The notes beneath the pieces were generated by a model. The model made no database searches. It was not told the DNA's origin and saw nothing but the letters and a program-made list of their open reading frames with translations. Both the position numbers and the translations under genes were made by a program. A stretch of DNA of 64,000 nt from Trichoplax sp. H2. Taxonomy: Eukaryota > Placozoa > Uniplacotomia > Trichoplacea. The stretch spans positions 434,001-498,000 of the forward strand of contig NOWV01000005.1 of assembly GCA_003344405.1 (NCBI GenBank), in the 5' to 3' direction. Below, piece by piece: positions 1-13,700 of this stretch; positions within the stretch are counted from its first letter, which is position 1; each line of letters opens with the position of its first letter.

Positions 1-258
1 TTGTATTATAAGACATCCATTGCTAGCGATAACGTTATCTTGGATTACTACCTCTTACTGCACTGCCTGATTTAGTAGCTGGCTGTAAGTATCGCATTTT
101 CCAATACTGAACCTATACATAATAGTTTCGAGCCTTTTTGCTATGGGAATTGATGTATAGCATTCTATCAAAAATTTGTGACTTCATACATCGTATATAC
201 TAACTTTACTGAATGGAACTAACCGTAAGTTTTTATTAAGTGATGCTATTTTTTGCAG

Positions 259-848
259 GTATATTAATACTGTGTGTATCATGCTGCTTTATTTCGGGCT
301 ATGCATTTATTATGGATATTCATACGGCTAAGGTACGGAAATGCAAATCTAGCTTGGTCTAGAATATGAAGTAACGGCACGTTACCATCACTATTTACGA
401 ACTTTTACAGTATGTTACAACATGCAACAGGAGTAACTATAATATTTGTGGCTCAAACGACCGTTAGTTTCTACCATCGCCCTATACTGTAGTTCTGATA
501 TATATATGTAACCTAGAAAATCAAGATAAACGTACTGTAAATTTCTATGAAATAGTGAATCCTCTGTAGTGTAACTCTTAGACCTTCGATTATCTGTACT
601 AATTTTACATATTAAAATATATTTCGTATTATACATGACACATGGTTTAACATGTGGATATGGCATTATACAATATTAATGCTTTGACCTTTCTCTTAAT
701 ATTGTAGTTTATGACATGTACGGATTTATTTCTTAATCATAAGTTTTTCACGATGTGCTGCATTATTCTTGTCTCATTACTTGCTACTGGAGTTCAACAA
801 AGAATTATGGCTCAAACAATGTATCCTTTTTCGTTGAGATTATTATAA
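259..848 (+). CDS. Possible C-terminal exons of a multi-pass membrane protein (partial)
   Basis: Two candidate exons join in frame: 259-332 (preceded by TTTTTTGCAG, followed by GTACGG) and 708-848 (preceded by ATTGTAG, ending in TAA). The predicted tail of about 71 residues has two hydrophobic stretches, one starting ILILCVSCC and one around FTMCCIILVSLLATG, so a membrane protein is the natural reading. I do not recognise the family. No convincing upstream exon is visible in bases 1-258, so the gene would begin outside the window. The call rests only on matching splice phases and hydrophobicity; chance open frames are a real alternative. Confidence 0.3.
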
Positions 849-3055
849 GTAATGAAAAATACGTTCATTCTATGCTTATGAGTTAAATGAGGATCAGCTT
901 TTGTCTATCTTCTAAGATCCTATCATAGATATACTGTAGTTCTAATTGCCTTATTATTCGTAATTCCTTTACACGATCATATAACTTGGTGGCATCTATA
1001 TTTCAGATTAATATGACCAGTAGTTCTTATGATATAATGTTATAAATTTTAAAGATATAGCAGTTACATTTAAATATCTCATAATTACTGTGTATTAGTA
1101 GGATTTATAATTTGGACAATACATGATCGCATATAACACCATATATTATAAACTTTTACTTGTTTAGTGGATTTACAATACCGGATACAATAAATTTGTA
1201 TTATGTTATAAAGTATGAATTCGGTCGTAATAAGTTAAGCTAGCATGTCAATTATTAAGATTTTACGAATATAACGAAATGGTGCTAAATTAATAATTAT
1301 AATTTACTGTAAGAAATTATCCTTAATTTATTGTCAGTATTACTAACCGATGCAGAGTAATTTTAAAAGATTTCAACATGTCGTGTGATAACGTAAGTAT
1401 TGTCCTGTGTTTTCGGTATCGGAATTATAATCGCTGTGTGAAAATGTTAATTTTTCCCAATCTAGCTTAGTATTGTATTCGTATAGCTTATATCAGATGT
1501 ACCACAGTATAGTATATCGCAATTACTACAAATATCTAAATTTGAAACGAATTATTTCTTTTTGTTTACGAATCTATATAGATGGGAAAGCTGATTTTGA
1601 GACCGAATTCTTCTTGATGTCAACTTTTTCGATTCAATTCTGTCTATATATACTATATACTTAAGACATATGACAACATTTGTCAATCAGCCTTTTAAAT
1701 TCTATCCAGACAATGACCTTCGGAGAAATCATACGATTTGCGTTGCAGTGCAAGTTACGGCTATAGCTATAACAATTACTGAGGACGCTGATGCTAGAAA
1801 TAATCGGCTCTAAAATCGGTGTGCTTGTGTGCGCAGTTGATTTATTTGAATTTTGAATAAAACAGTCTTACCGTAAAATAATGAAACACTTAGATCACTA
1901 TCAGTATTGTAGTATATTTAATACTTATGAATATAATTATCGACACAATGTTGTATATCAGATCTTTACTTTAGTTATAAACACTCACGCGCATTTGCTC
2001 ATATTTCATTAATTCAGTTTATTGATTAACGGCTTTTTTATCATGCATTGCTAATTATGACCTTATTGAATGATTATTCTCGACGTGCCATGCTGGTACG
2101 TATTGTCACTTATATACGTATGTATAATTCATGTAATCTATTATATATGTTAAGATGACTTATGATCATGATATAACAGAAAGCTGTGGTTTATCGTCAC
2201 GAATTGTCATCCATTCGTGCGTATCCATTCATTAGAACATAATTGCTAATACGAAAAGAAACTACATGGTTAAGATACTTGTTTCAAGTATAACTACGAA
2301 TGCGAATAAGCTCATGAAATACGTACTTAATATTTTTCATTCTGTCTTAAATAACAAATGCACGGACTGGAAAAGTGATATTCTTCTTTTGCGAATGTCA
2401 ACTGAGGATTTATATTTATGAAATAAATTTTTTAAGATTGTCTTTGCAAGCCTAATTTTGTAGCTTTAGTATGATTCGAGAAATTTCTCAACGCTTAAAT
2501 GATATTAATAGGCTACATAAAATGGTACTCGTAAAATTGTCTTCATGGAATGCTAAACAGCTTTATTACAATTACAACTGAAAAGAAGTTTAAATCATGT
2601 TATTCGGACGAAATACATTTCTATTATACATTAACTTTAAACATAGATGTCGTATGAGATCGTACCAACAAGTTATCTCTATAGGGTAAAGCAGAGAATA
2701 CATTACAAACTACATTAAAATATAGTACAGTTATAACGAATTGCAGTATTTACAATACGTAACATATTACGCTATTTGCGGTGTTTTAGATTGAAAAAAG
2801 ATTAGAATTCTACCAGTCCTGCCCAAGAAATAGAGCACTGGCACTGATAACTGAAAAGGCATAAGTTACATACGCGCATACGTCTATACTCGTACGACTG
2901 TTGCAGATCCAAATGCGATAGGCAAATCAGCCTATTTTTATTAGTTACTAACTGCAAGTGGTATCTTGAATGAATAGTTTGTATATGATTCATTGTCGTC
3001 AAATAACGAAATTAGTATAGTAAATTGATATTTTGGGGATATACAATGGCCATGT
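849..3055. other. Intergenic, no gene recognised
   Basis: AT-rich sequence with only short open frames (for example at 1473-1664 and 2802-3002) that lack splice context, homology or coding-like composition. I see no RNA gene, repeat array or transposon here. Confidence 0.5.
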
Positions 3056-4542
3056 TTACTGACTGTCTCGATATTCCAGGTACGCTTCCATTTCTTTAGG
3101 AAAAACCTTAGCTAAACCTTCGCAAAGGGTAGTTTTAAAATTCTAGACGTATCAATGGAATAGTTATGATAAGAACAGGGATTTATAATAAAGGCACAAA
3201 TACAATACCATGACAATGTTCAAATCTATTTTAAGAATATCAAAACTAATTACTGTACCTTGTAAGCATCAACTTTACCCTTCATCTCTTGATTCATCAT
3301 GACAACCTTATCTAAACAGGCTTTGGTATACAGCTCGGGATTTCTTCCTTCATCTATGTAGCTGTTAGGTTAAGAGATGAGAATTTAACCATTGATTAGT
3401 TTATTAAAACATACTCATTTGTTAAACAAGTAAAATTGAACCGTGATTGTACTCTTGCTTACAATTAATGCAAAAACTTGTTAACTCACACAAGTCGCAA
3501 CTAGCGTATATCTTAGATTATACTGAATCGTAAAAGTGACCGATATTAATCACTAATCTGAAATTTACTTTGGGGTAGAATAACTTGTGGTTAATGCTGA
3601 ACAATTCTTTCATCAAGAAGATGGCCTATCAATGTCTTACCTGAACACCTCTAAAGGAACTTCAATATCATCAAACTTTTCTTTCATATCGTTAATTTCG
3701 CGTAAATTGGTAATTAATCCACGACTAAAGATGCAATGATAAAGCAATTACATACGATCTGTAACAATTTCAACGATCATTCAATACTGTTCATAATAAG
3801 ATAAAATAGAAAATTTGCTGCTTCAGAGACGCTGAAGTAGAAAGCTATTTTGAAACTTGTTACAGCGTTCCTTTTGCTATCCTATTCAGCCGTATGTTGA
3901 TCGTTGTATAATAAAAGTAAATTATTGTCATAGTTTTACGTAGGTCTAGACGTATGTTAAAGTTAACCAATAGAATGTTAAATTGTCCAATATCGTACAG
4001 CAAAGATCGTTTAACTTTGAATACTGAATTACTGTTTCAATTTGGGTTATAGCCACAGTCGAGTGCGTAAACCATATCGGGTATGATCGACTTCATTAAA
4101 TAATGCATCGCGATGAATCCTCTAGTCTACTGTAGCCTTAAGATCAGCTGCGTACGATCACCATTACATCATGTTTGATTACTATTACGTTAAAGAAGAC
4201 CTTAAAATGAAACTTCAATGTCAACTCTACATACAGTATTATACAATATACAGCAGCAGCTATTCTTAAAAACGAAATGTTGACACACTATTGACATCTT
4301 TTTGCTCCACATTACACTGAGTACAGTACAGTACCGTAGTATTGAGCTCAAGATTTGTTTCAAAGAATTAGCTAATTTTAAATCACGGAAAAGTAACATT
4401 ACAGTTTATCATTTAGAACTTTTTGACTTGTAGCTTGAAAATCACTAGCGATAATTCCGACTTGACGCGAAGTTTCGCATAATTGTTCAATTTGTTGTTG
4501 CAAGGTTTTTAGTGAATCAATATCAGAATCGTTTTCAGCCAT
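3056..4542 (-). CDS. MED10: Mediator complex subunit 10
   Basis: Middle-module subunit of Mediator (Nut2 in yeast), which links transcription activators to RNA polymerase II in the nucleus. Four exons on the minus strand, 4403-4542, 3641-3724, 3259-3361 and 3056-3142, give 414 nt and 137 residues, close to the 135 of human MED10. Recognisable segments in order are the N-terminal helix with QVGIIASDFQ, then VPLEVFSYIDEGRNPELYTK, the family signature, then a C-terminal LAKVFPKEMEAYLEYR. All introns have GT-AG ends and phases agree. The start ATG is the only one before the conserved helix. A GTAC palindromic array begins about 50 bp upstream of the ATG. Identification is strong. Confidence 0.93.
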
Positions 4543-4589
4543 GTTTTCGGTTATTAATTTGCGCATGCGTTGAAGGACGTTTTTTAGAC

Positions 4590-4805
4590 TTGACTATACT
4601 GTATACAGTACTGTACTGTACTCATGGTTACTGTACTGTATAAAAAAATACAGTACAGTACTGTGCCTGAGTGAGCAACTGAGCACTGAGCATGAGACTA
4701 CTTTGGACAGACAGACACTTGGCCTACTCTGGTCAATAAATTGTGTCCAATACTGTGTACAGTACAGTACAGTACGGTACTGTACTTCATTATGACAGTA
4801 CTTGA
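4590..4805. repeat. Palindromic GTAC array upstream of MED10
   Basis: The tetranucleotide GTAC recurs about every five bases, with A, T or occasionally G as spacer, in runs such as CAGTACTGTACTGTAC. Because GTAC is its own reverse complement and both A- and T-spaced runs occur, the array can pair with itself as hairpins. It is divided by a short unique stretch (about 4690-4750) and lies just upstream of the MED10 start codon. Confidence 0.85.
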
Positions 4806-4973
4806 ATACTGTATGCAGACAGTCGATTCTAAATGGACTGATTTTTTCTAAATGAAGTAATACTAGTGCAAACTCCCGTCGCTTTGCAGACGGTTTACGA
4901 TAATGTGCTCATTTAACAGATAGTATTACCATTTGTAATTGCATTCTATTACCTGTTGCTAAGCTCGGTTTAG

Positions 4974-5409
4974 AAGCAGTCAACTTAGATCATGAATGTT
5001 ATTCAAATTAATACGAGCGATTTAGAATGCAGATACGGAAGCTTTATATGGAGTAAGTATTTTTTGCCCATTTTTGATGTTATTTGGTATAGAAAGTCCG
5101 TCCATCCGATGAGATTTTCAGGTCCAGGTACTGTACAGTACAGTAGTCCATGTCTGTACAGTACTGTACTGTACTTCTTGGCTGTACACTACAGTGTACA
5201 GTGTACAGTGACACTGTACAGTATAGTACTGTACTTAGTGTACTGTGTACAGTGTACTACTGTGTACAGTACTGTACAGTATAGTTCAATAACGTCTACT
5301 GTACACTTTATTTGTGGCTCCTCCATACTACTGTAGTGTTTACTGCTCCATACCATGATCGTCTGCCATAGTCTATGGGCTTCTCTTTTAACTTTTCAAT
5401 TGATCCGCG
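4974..5409. repeat. Left copy of a duplication flanking an N gap
   Basis: This 436-bp stretch recurs at 5430-5819 directly after 20 N bases. The copies share both ends and differ by a few substitutions and by length inside an internal GTAC array (5120-5285). Such near-identical flanks around a fixed-length gap suggest two alleles or unmerged contig ends rather than a true tandem duplication. An open frame starting MNVIQINTSD (4992) has a good donor (GGAGTAAGT) but no recognisable homologue or partner exon. Confidence 0.8.
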
Positions 5410-5429
5410 NNNNNNNNNNNNNNNNNNNN
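5410..5429. other. Assembly gap (20 N)
   Basis: A run of exactly 20 N flanked by duplicated sequence. The true length and content are unknown. Confidence 0.98.
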
Positions 5430-5819
5430 AAGCAGTCAATTTAGATCATGAATGTTATTCAAATTAATACGAGCGATTTAGAATGCAGATACGGAAGCTT
5501 TATATGGAGTAAGTATTTTTTGCCCATTTTTGATGTTATTTGGTATAGAAAGTCCGTCCATCCGATTAGATTTTCAGGTCCAGGTACAGTAGTCGATGTC
5601 TGTACGTACTGTACTGTACTTCTTGGCTGTACACTACAGTGTACAGTGTACAGTGACACTGTACAGTATAGTACTGTACTACTGTACTGTACAGTTCAAT
5701 AACGTCTACTGTACACTTTATTTGTGGCTCCTCCATACTACTGTAGTGTTTACTGCTCCATACCATGATCGTCTGCCATAGTCTATGGGCTTCTCTTTTA
5801 ACTTTTCAATTGATCCGCG
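5430..5819. repeat. Right copy of the gap-flanking duplication
   Basis: Near-identical to 4974-5409. The internal GTAC array is about 45 bp shorter, and CAATTTAG replaces CAACTTAG near the start. It most likely represents the other haplotype or the overlapping end of the adjoining contig. Confidence 0.8.
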
Positions 5820-7727
5820 CACCACAGTGATGTGGGCAAATTGATCGGAAAAAGCTACACGCAATGGATGTATGAAATTGGACAATTTTAACTAGGACCT
5901 CTCTTAATCATAATTAATTATTATACAGTAGAGTGTAGGTTGATCTTTTTATCGAAGTCGCCGCCTGTACATACAGTACTGTATATACAATTATTAATGA
6001 AGTGGTCACCCTGCGGTGTTGTATAGTGTAAAGTATGAGTTTTGCTCATAGTACAGTCCAGTGTACAGTGTACAGTGTACAGTGTACACATGTACTGTAC
6101 TCTGTGTGTACACTCTAGTTACATTATCCTGGCGATGAACCGCTATCGATTGACAATGTAGTCAAATCTCAATCCACGTAGATAGTGAATGCGACAATCA
6201 ACGGGAAAACTCGTAAAGTGTTGTGAAAATGTACTGTGTTAACACAACGGTAGAACCCACGTTACGACACCATCCCATGCATCCATGCGCAACTTCAGTT
6301 ATCCTCCTATCGACAAGCTTACAAGGTCCATTTTTGATTACGCCATTGAAATTTCTTTGGGGGTCTTTGATTTTTTTTTTCCTTTTCATTTTACTGAGAT
6401 CGACATTAGTTTATTCCCTTAGTTGGCATTATTTTTTTTTATTTCTAAGCTTATGAACCGTATCGAAATAGTTCAATTAGTCAGTGACGCATGTTAAATG
6501 GGACCACTTTACCAATGTTTTCATTAGTGTAATTGGTATGAGAAAAAGTCAAGGTTACTTTTCAAAGACTAGACTAGTTGACTTGTAGGCAAGAGGAGTA
6601 GAAAGAATTGAACAATTGCTATTTTAAATTACTCTTATTCAGTCTAGTAGAATTCCAGCATCAAAGTAAATTTCACATTCTAGTACTTGTACTACTGACT
6701 TGACCTCCTACTACTACTACACCCTGTCGATGGTTTCTAATACTGTACACACTACATCGGATACCAGTAATCGTGTCGACAAGTACAGTACTGTACGTAT
6801 TTCTGGTCAGCCCATTTTTTGGCGTTTTCTTGCAGCCAATTTGGATCTTCCCCATTGGAGAAGGATAGACTTGTAATTGAAGGCTAATTTTACTCCATTT
6901 GTATACAGTACAGTGTAATTAGACAGTCATAGCTGTTATAAGAGATTTATCAATGTAGTATATTTCAGCCATTACTTCTTCATCCTTCGATATTACTTGA
7001 TATCCACGCCAATTTTGCAGTTTCAACTGCAGTAATCCATTTCTCAAGGTCATCCTTTTGCCAGGAGATGCACTATTTCAGCTCTTGATAACAACGATAT
7101 TGCAGTAGCTATCACATATTTCACTTTTTTTGACCTCTATGCAAAGAAGATTTCGAGAATTCTGACTATAATAGCCATACGATCTTCTATCATCCTGGTA
7201 TATGCATAGATTATACTGGTCAACACTGAATATCTCTCTTGGCTCTTTTTTGACTAAAATTTCCAACTTTTACTGAAAAGGACCGTATTCTGGCGTCAAT
7301 CAAGTGGTATTTTGAATTGAGATTCGAGTTAAGGTTAGTTAGAGTGGTATGATTACCATTTTTATTGCCTTAAACTAGCATAATTTAGTCCAATTATTCT
7401 AGGATACTGCCTATTGATCAGTACCATTTCTGCGATTGTTATATTTTCCATACCTGTTTATACAGTACGGTTATGCTGGCCAAAATAGTAAACAGTACTA
7501 ATCAGTGGCCAGCTATATTTTCTACCAATGTATTATTATGACACAATATGGCTTCTAGTAATTGCATAGTAATGCACAAGTTCGTTTTTTCCTACTATCT
7601 CTCTCTATTTTTAATTGATTTTTTTGTCCTGTTGTTGGCTTTGTTTTCCTTTTAACTAGTTAGTTATCCAATATTGAATTTTAAAGTCAAAGGAAAATAA
7701 GAGAAAATTTAAAAAAAAGATAGAATT
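5820..7727. other. Intergenic with scattered GTAC arrays
   Basis: Upstream region of PPP1R16. Short GTAC-type arrays occur near 5965-5985, 6050-6115, 6740-6800 and 6905-6920, including the tandem GTGTACA run at 6062-6088. Open frames at 6198-6456 and 7078-7266 have no supporting features. No gene is recognised. Confidence 0.5.
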
Positions 7728-10700
7728 ATGGCTAGTCACGATAAATTAATTAAAGAGATGACGATGGTTGATAAAATGTCCACGGCTGAACGTTATGAAT
7801 ATGCCAAGAGACGTCGTCGAGAGCAACTCGAACGTTATTTTGCCGCGGTAGGAAATGGTCAGACTACAACTGATCATAATGGACAACGTAGTAATAACAA
7901 TAATTATAACAGTCGAGGTTTAAAAATCACCTTTAAACCCGACATCATCTTACTTGATTCTGCTGCGAGGAATGACATCGATGAAGGTTAGTTAATCTTA
8001 CACGCTTATACACACCGTATGTAAAAAATTCCCTTCTTGACAATTTTAATCTACTACTATGTACTACAGTCCACAAGTATAGAATTCTCTAACCTTAAAA
8101 ATCGACCAACAACAGATGACAATATCATCACCGAAATGAAGATGATCTGAAATCCTACAGTTATCATCTTAATATCTATTCTCCACATATATTATCGATC
8201 GAAATTAATTAGCTTTACCTGCCGTCTAACATTTATTATTTTTTTCTTCACTCTGATCATTTTATTTTATTTTACCGCTTCAATAGTAATGTACTATATA
8301 GATACACATTACTATTTTTTCTAGCACAACTATACTACTATTTCAATATGATGCTCTTAATGCATCTCTTCGTTTATCTTCGAAAAACTACGGCACATGT
8401 AATTTGAAACTGTTTGACATACTGTAGTATGATTTCGACCATTCTTGAAGCTAAATTGTATATAATATATCATTTCTTTATTAACTGGAGCTTTTATTAG
8501 TATATATTTGTACAGAGTTATTATTATGACCAATTTGTAGACTACAGTAAGTCAATCTTTAATCACAGATGAACCATCATCTAACTGCCATACAATAGTA
8601 GGAAATATAGTAAAATTGAATTCTCGTAATTACTAAATTCAATCGATGTATTACTTTTCCCTTATTAGACAGAAAGATAGGATAAATACGATAGGTAACA
8701 CTATTCAATAAACGCTATTATAGCATAAAAAGTGGTTAATTACAAGTATTCATAGCAGAATTGCAATACAATAATAATAAAAATATCAAGCATACTTCAG
8801 AGACACGGATTACTAAAATGAATTTAGTAAAAGTCTCTAATAGATGGACACGGTACAAGTACGCAATGCCGATAAGCCTGAATTTTTCGTTTGATTATAT
8901 ATAATTATTTAGTTAGTATAATTTAATTTTTTAGATGGGAATTATAGCATTAAGTATGGAATCGCTAACGTAGTATACTCGTAAGTATTCGTATACCTGT
9001 AGTACGTAACAAAGTTCGAGAAGAAAGAGGTTAAGTGCTGTCATGGGTTAACCCCAATAAAAAGTAATTTATAGGTACTCGTACCGTAAATCTCTCTTAT
9101 GTACATTATTCTACTTTATATAAATTGCTCTATAACAACTACTTTCGTGTCCTATAGTTCAGCCTTTCTAAAATAGTAATTTTTAATTAAAGAATACATA
9201 TTAAGAATATTACATACAGTAGGACGAGTCATAATTAATCTGTCACTGTGGACTATGCGTATTCAGCAGTAAAGTATGTTTTATACCGCTATCATATCAA
9301 CTGAGGACGTTGTCGACTAGTTGATAAATGTAATTAATTAATAATAATTATTCTAGTATAAATATGCTGTTATTCGATTCGCTTTCTTGCATTTATCATA
9401 TCTAACCCATCATGAATATTTGTAAAGTATTCTTTTATCGATATAATTAATTAATATTATGCAATGCTCATTCGATTCACTTGAATTTATCATATTCTTC
9501 TTATCAATCAATTTGTACTGTATCATTGAAAACTTTTTACGAAATACATATATCTATGTTTTATCGTAACTATAAGTGTTCTATAGTATTACAGGTGCGA
9601 TTTTAATTCAAATTTGTGATAGTAAAAGTGATAATAATCTTATATATTATTGAAATCGAAATGTAAAAACCTGAAGTTATTACTGTATAGGCTCAATATT
9701 ATTCTATCGTTATCAGGCGATATAATAATGATGATCTATCCACTTAATAACATAGATTAGTCTAGATTAATGAAACGCTATGCTTGTATTCCATTTCATA
9801 TTAATTTTTTATGGCTCTCTGTGTTGCATCCGTAAGACCTTTTTCCTATAATTATGATTATAGTTAGGCAATTATTAGAAGCCAAGGTTAATCCGAATGT
9901 TGCTAATTGCGATGGCTTAACAGCTCTACATCAGGTATGTTACTACAGTATCATTTTTAGTTCACGCTATTACGGTGTTAATTTGTTATACATTGATATA
10001 ATATAACCCCATATGCACTAGGTCCCCAATGATATTGGTATAATTATTTTGCTAGCCTAAACTAACGATCCTAAATGTGACTAATGAAAGGAGCAGTTTA
10101 TTTATTATGCTAAAGTAGTATGAGCAGTTTAACCATCCTTTTTAGTTCTATCGGTATACATTAATCAATACAACAAGTATCGTACTCCTTTCCATTGACT
10201 GATAAAAATTGTGGGCTTTTGATTATCTTTTCTTAAATTACTTACTTATTAACGATTTCATAAATACATGTGTTGCTGTGGTTATAGGAAACCATTGATT
10301 TTGCTGTTTCTGTTTTTGAGTAATTTAATCACTATGTTCATCTTACTTTAAAGTAAACCAGTTAAAGTTAAAACCTCTACAAAACTATTCTGATTAGAAT
10401 TCCTTTTTAAATTACAACCTATAAACAGCTGCAATTTTAAAACTAGAACACAAAACGTTTTACTCTGTCACTAAATGTAGAGTAATACTACAGTGTTGCT
10501 CAATTCAGAGTTAAATAGTGAATTCTAATTGTTTTTACCGAATTGTTAGATTGATTCTTATACGGTTAAATTTATATTGTTATCGCCCTTTGTCTCAATA
10601 CCTATTATAAGCTTTGAAATAGCATTATCTCAGTCATGCCATGCAGTTTCTTATCGATCGTTTCGACATGGAATCAGTTTATCTTTTGTAGCTATTGACG

Positions 10701-13700
10701 TTTGTTTAAATTATCTATGACCATAGTGTATCTGCTAATGAACTTATCACTATTTTTTTATGAAAAGCATCAAGATAAATACTCAGACATCTAGAAATAT
10801 TAATGTTCTAATCAGATTTGTATATATATATCATCACAACATGAATTTTATTTTACTGTCGTATATATTTAATGACTAAATACTTAAGGTGGCACGATAC
10901 TAATGGAATATGACCGTATGCGTATATATTCATATATAAAGTTATTTATAAATTAGTTGCAATAGTCAGACTTTTAATAAGACACTAAAACAAACCTGAA
11001 GTAGATCTTGTTTTGAGCTGTTATTATACGTATCTCGTGGTTGGTCATGCTTTGAGTTATGATTATACGTATGTCGTGGTTGGCATTTTATGAGTCAATA
11101 TACGAGTAAATATAGGCGATACTACTGTACCGGAATACAAATATAAACTAATTTGATCTAAAGTCTATTTTTAAATTGATTGCTCAATTTCGCAATAACC
11201 ACTATATTTAACATTGATTAGCTAATCTTATACTAAATAATGTGATTTTAACGGATGTGCACATTTGCAGTAAAACAAGAATACGGCTTGAGCTATACAT
11301 CAAACTATTGAATAAATACGTATATTATATCTTTACATGTTTAATAGCAAATATTAATACAGAATATTTGAAAAATTTCTATCTTTACCTTAATGTCGGA
11401 GTAATTAAAATGAGCGAGATATATTAGATGAGTTGATATGATTATTCGAAATTAAATGTTTACTTGTCAATGTAAGTAATCAATATAGCGATTTATCCGT
11501 TGCCTTCGTAGTGTATTTTTTATAATGCCATTGCGAAGTTGTAATCTAAAATTCTAATCTGATGATAAGATCTATGTATCATAACTACTATATTCTGGTA
11601 TAAAGAAACTCTACCAAGCTGAGTTAATGTACCTTTATCTACAGTACTATTATGCCACCTACTGGACTGCATAGTAGTACAGTATACTGTACATACACGC
11701 ATAGGTATACGAGATATACAAAAACTATAAAATGACGTTACGTTAATGGCTCGTTGTTAAAGACAATTTTGAATTAGATAATATATGTTGCGTCTTTATC
11801 ATTCATTGAGCTCATACTTTCCTTGCAATCCGTGCTATCTCACAATGCGGTTACAAGTTACAAGTAGACTTACATCTTTACACGATACAATATAAAATAT
11901 CTCATACACGGTACTGGATAGAAAGATTTTACAAGTACTACTTAACATACTCGTACGTGGTATAGAACCAGCTGTAATCACTTAGTATGTTTAATGGTCT
12001 CGATATTTATAGTAAATTAATATTTGGTGTGCTTCCGATCATAATCACAATGATATCGTAATATACACCCCCTATACGTTACTAATAATTCATGTATATT
12101 TTAATATATTTGAGTAAAGGACAGTCATTGTTACTTCCTTTTTTAATAATTTACATTCATAAAATTGCGATACTTTTGTTCAAGGACTGATAGTTACTGT
12201 ACTTAAGATTAAATAAAGATGATGGTTTTTCCCTGTGCATACTGCTTTTCTTCCTACTGTAGAAATCGTTTGTGATAGTAAATTATAAATTAATGATGAT
12301 GCCAATGATACTGCGAACGTCGGCACATTCTACAAACAAATGTACAGTAGTATTAATATCTATACCTGTAATGTTACATTTCATTGAAAGGACCTCTATC
12401 TATATACATAATTGATGAGATGTTTATTTTATACGCTCGTACTTACATGGACGTAAAATCTACCAAGATATCTATTATTATGAGAGAAAATTTTATTAAT
12501 TAGCAAGAATTGGATTTCGATTATTTCGTATTTAATTTTTTAAAGTTCTAAACTATTCAATAGAACTTTAAATATCTGATAATGAAGGTTAAGTGGGATG
12601 TTATGAAAAGTATTTATCATATTAAGAATACAGAATTTCTTACTGTTCAAGTGCTTTTTGGCCTTACTTAAGGATTCCAATCATGCGAACGTTCAGTACG
12701 TTGTAATATTCACTTATTTCACGAGTAGTATAAAATTTATGACGAACTACAACGTTCATGGGCATACCTTAAATATATTTTGTAAAATACTAGCAGATAA
12801 GATCTAAAATGTAATGTAATGTAATAATGATTTTAATTTAAAATCTTGGATTCTACTATATTGACTTGCTGTATACCATCACAGCATTATTTACACACGC
12901 TCTCTAGAGTTTATCTTTAGGGTATGATAATTAAATGTAATTTTTATCTCGGTAACATTCAAGTCATTTCTTAAATTGATTGAAAGATTATCAACCTGTA
13001 ATAGGGTTTATTTTAATTTAACCAGTCAATGGCCCTGGCATATGAAGTTCCAGGTTATCGTTCGGAAATTCAATACACAGTTGATAGTGATATTTTGTAC
13101 AATAGATTAGAACTATAAGCTGTACTATAGAGGTGACCATTGGTCACTGACCAATTGACGTCCTTATAAGAAATTACTCGCAAGAAACTGTATTTTCTTT
13201 AGAGACGTTGTCATTATTTTCTTCTAGCTCCTAAACTAATAATAAGCTACGGCTGTCGTTAATAGCCAGTATAATGGAATGTATGATTCATATTATGCAT
13301 GGTACTAGTGAAATTTAGTCTAACCGGCTAAATTTCACATTAAACTAAGATAGAGAAATCGCTATATGCTAAGACACTAAGAAGATTTTTATTTGCAGAT
13401 TTTTATGATTGAAAGAGACCATTGTACAACATTTCATATTCTATTTTACAGTATGTGATAATCAGTTCTACAAAAGCACTACTTTTACTAATCATGAATA
13501 AATAATGAGGATCATAACAAAGTAAAGTATTTGTATACTTAAAGCCTAAGATTTGCCTCTATATAGTCCTATTTTTAATTCTTATAATTGTCTTATAGTC
13601 GGTGATACTGCAGGTAATAATACTGTTAAATAAGATATAGTTCCCAATTAAAATAAAATATTTCCCTAATCACTTTTTCTATATGCAATGCATTTGGATA

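Noticed and set aside
4992-5702. Open frames starting MNVIQINTSD in both gap flanks, with a GGAGTAAGT donor
   Set aside because: Possibly one small exon, but no homologue or partner exon could be found, and the frame runs on into GTAC array sequence.
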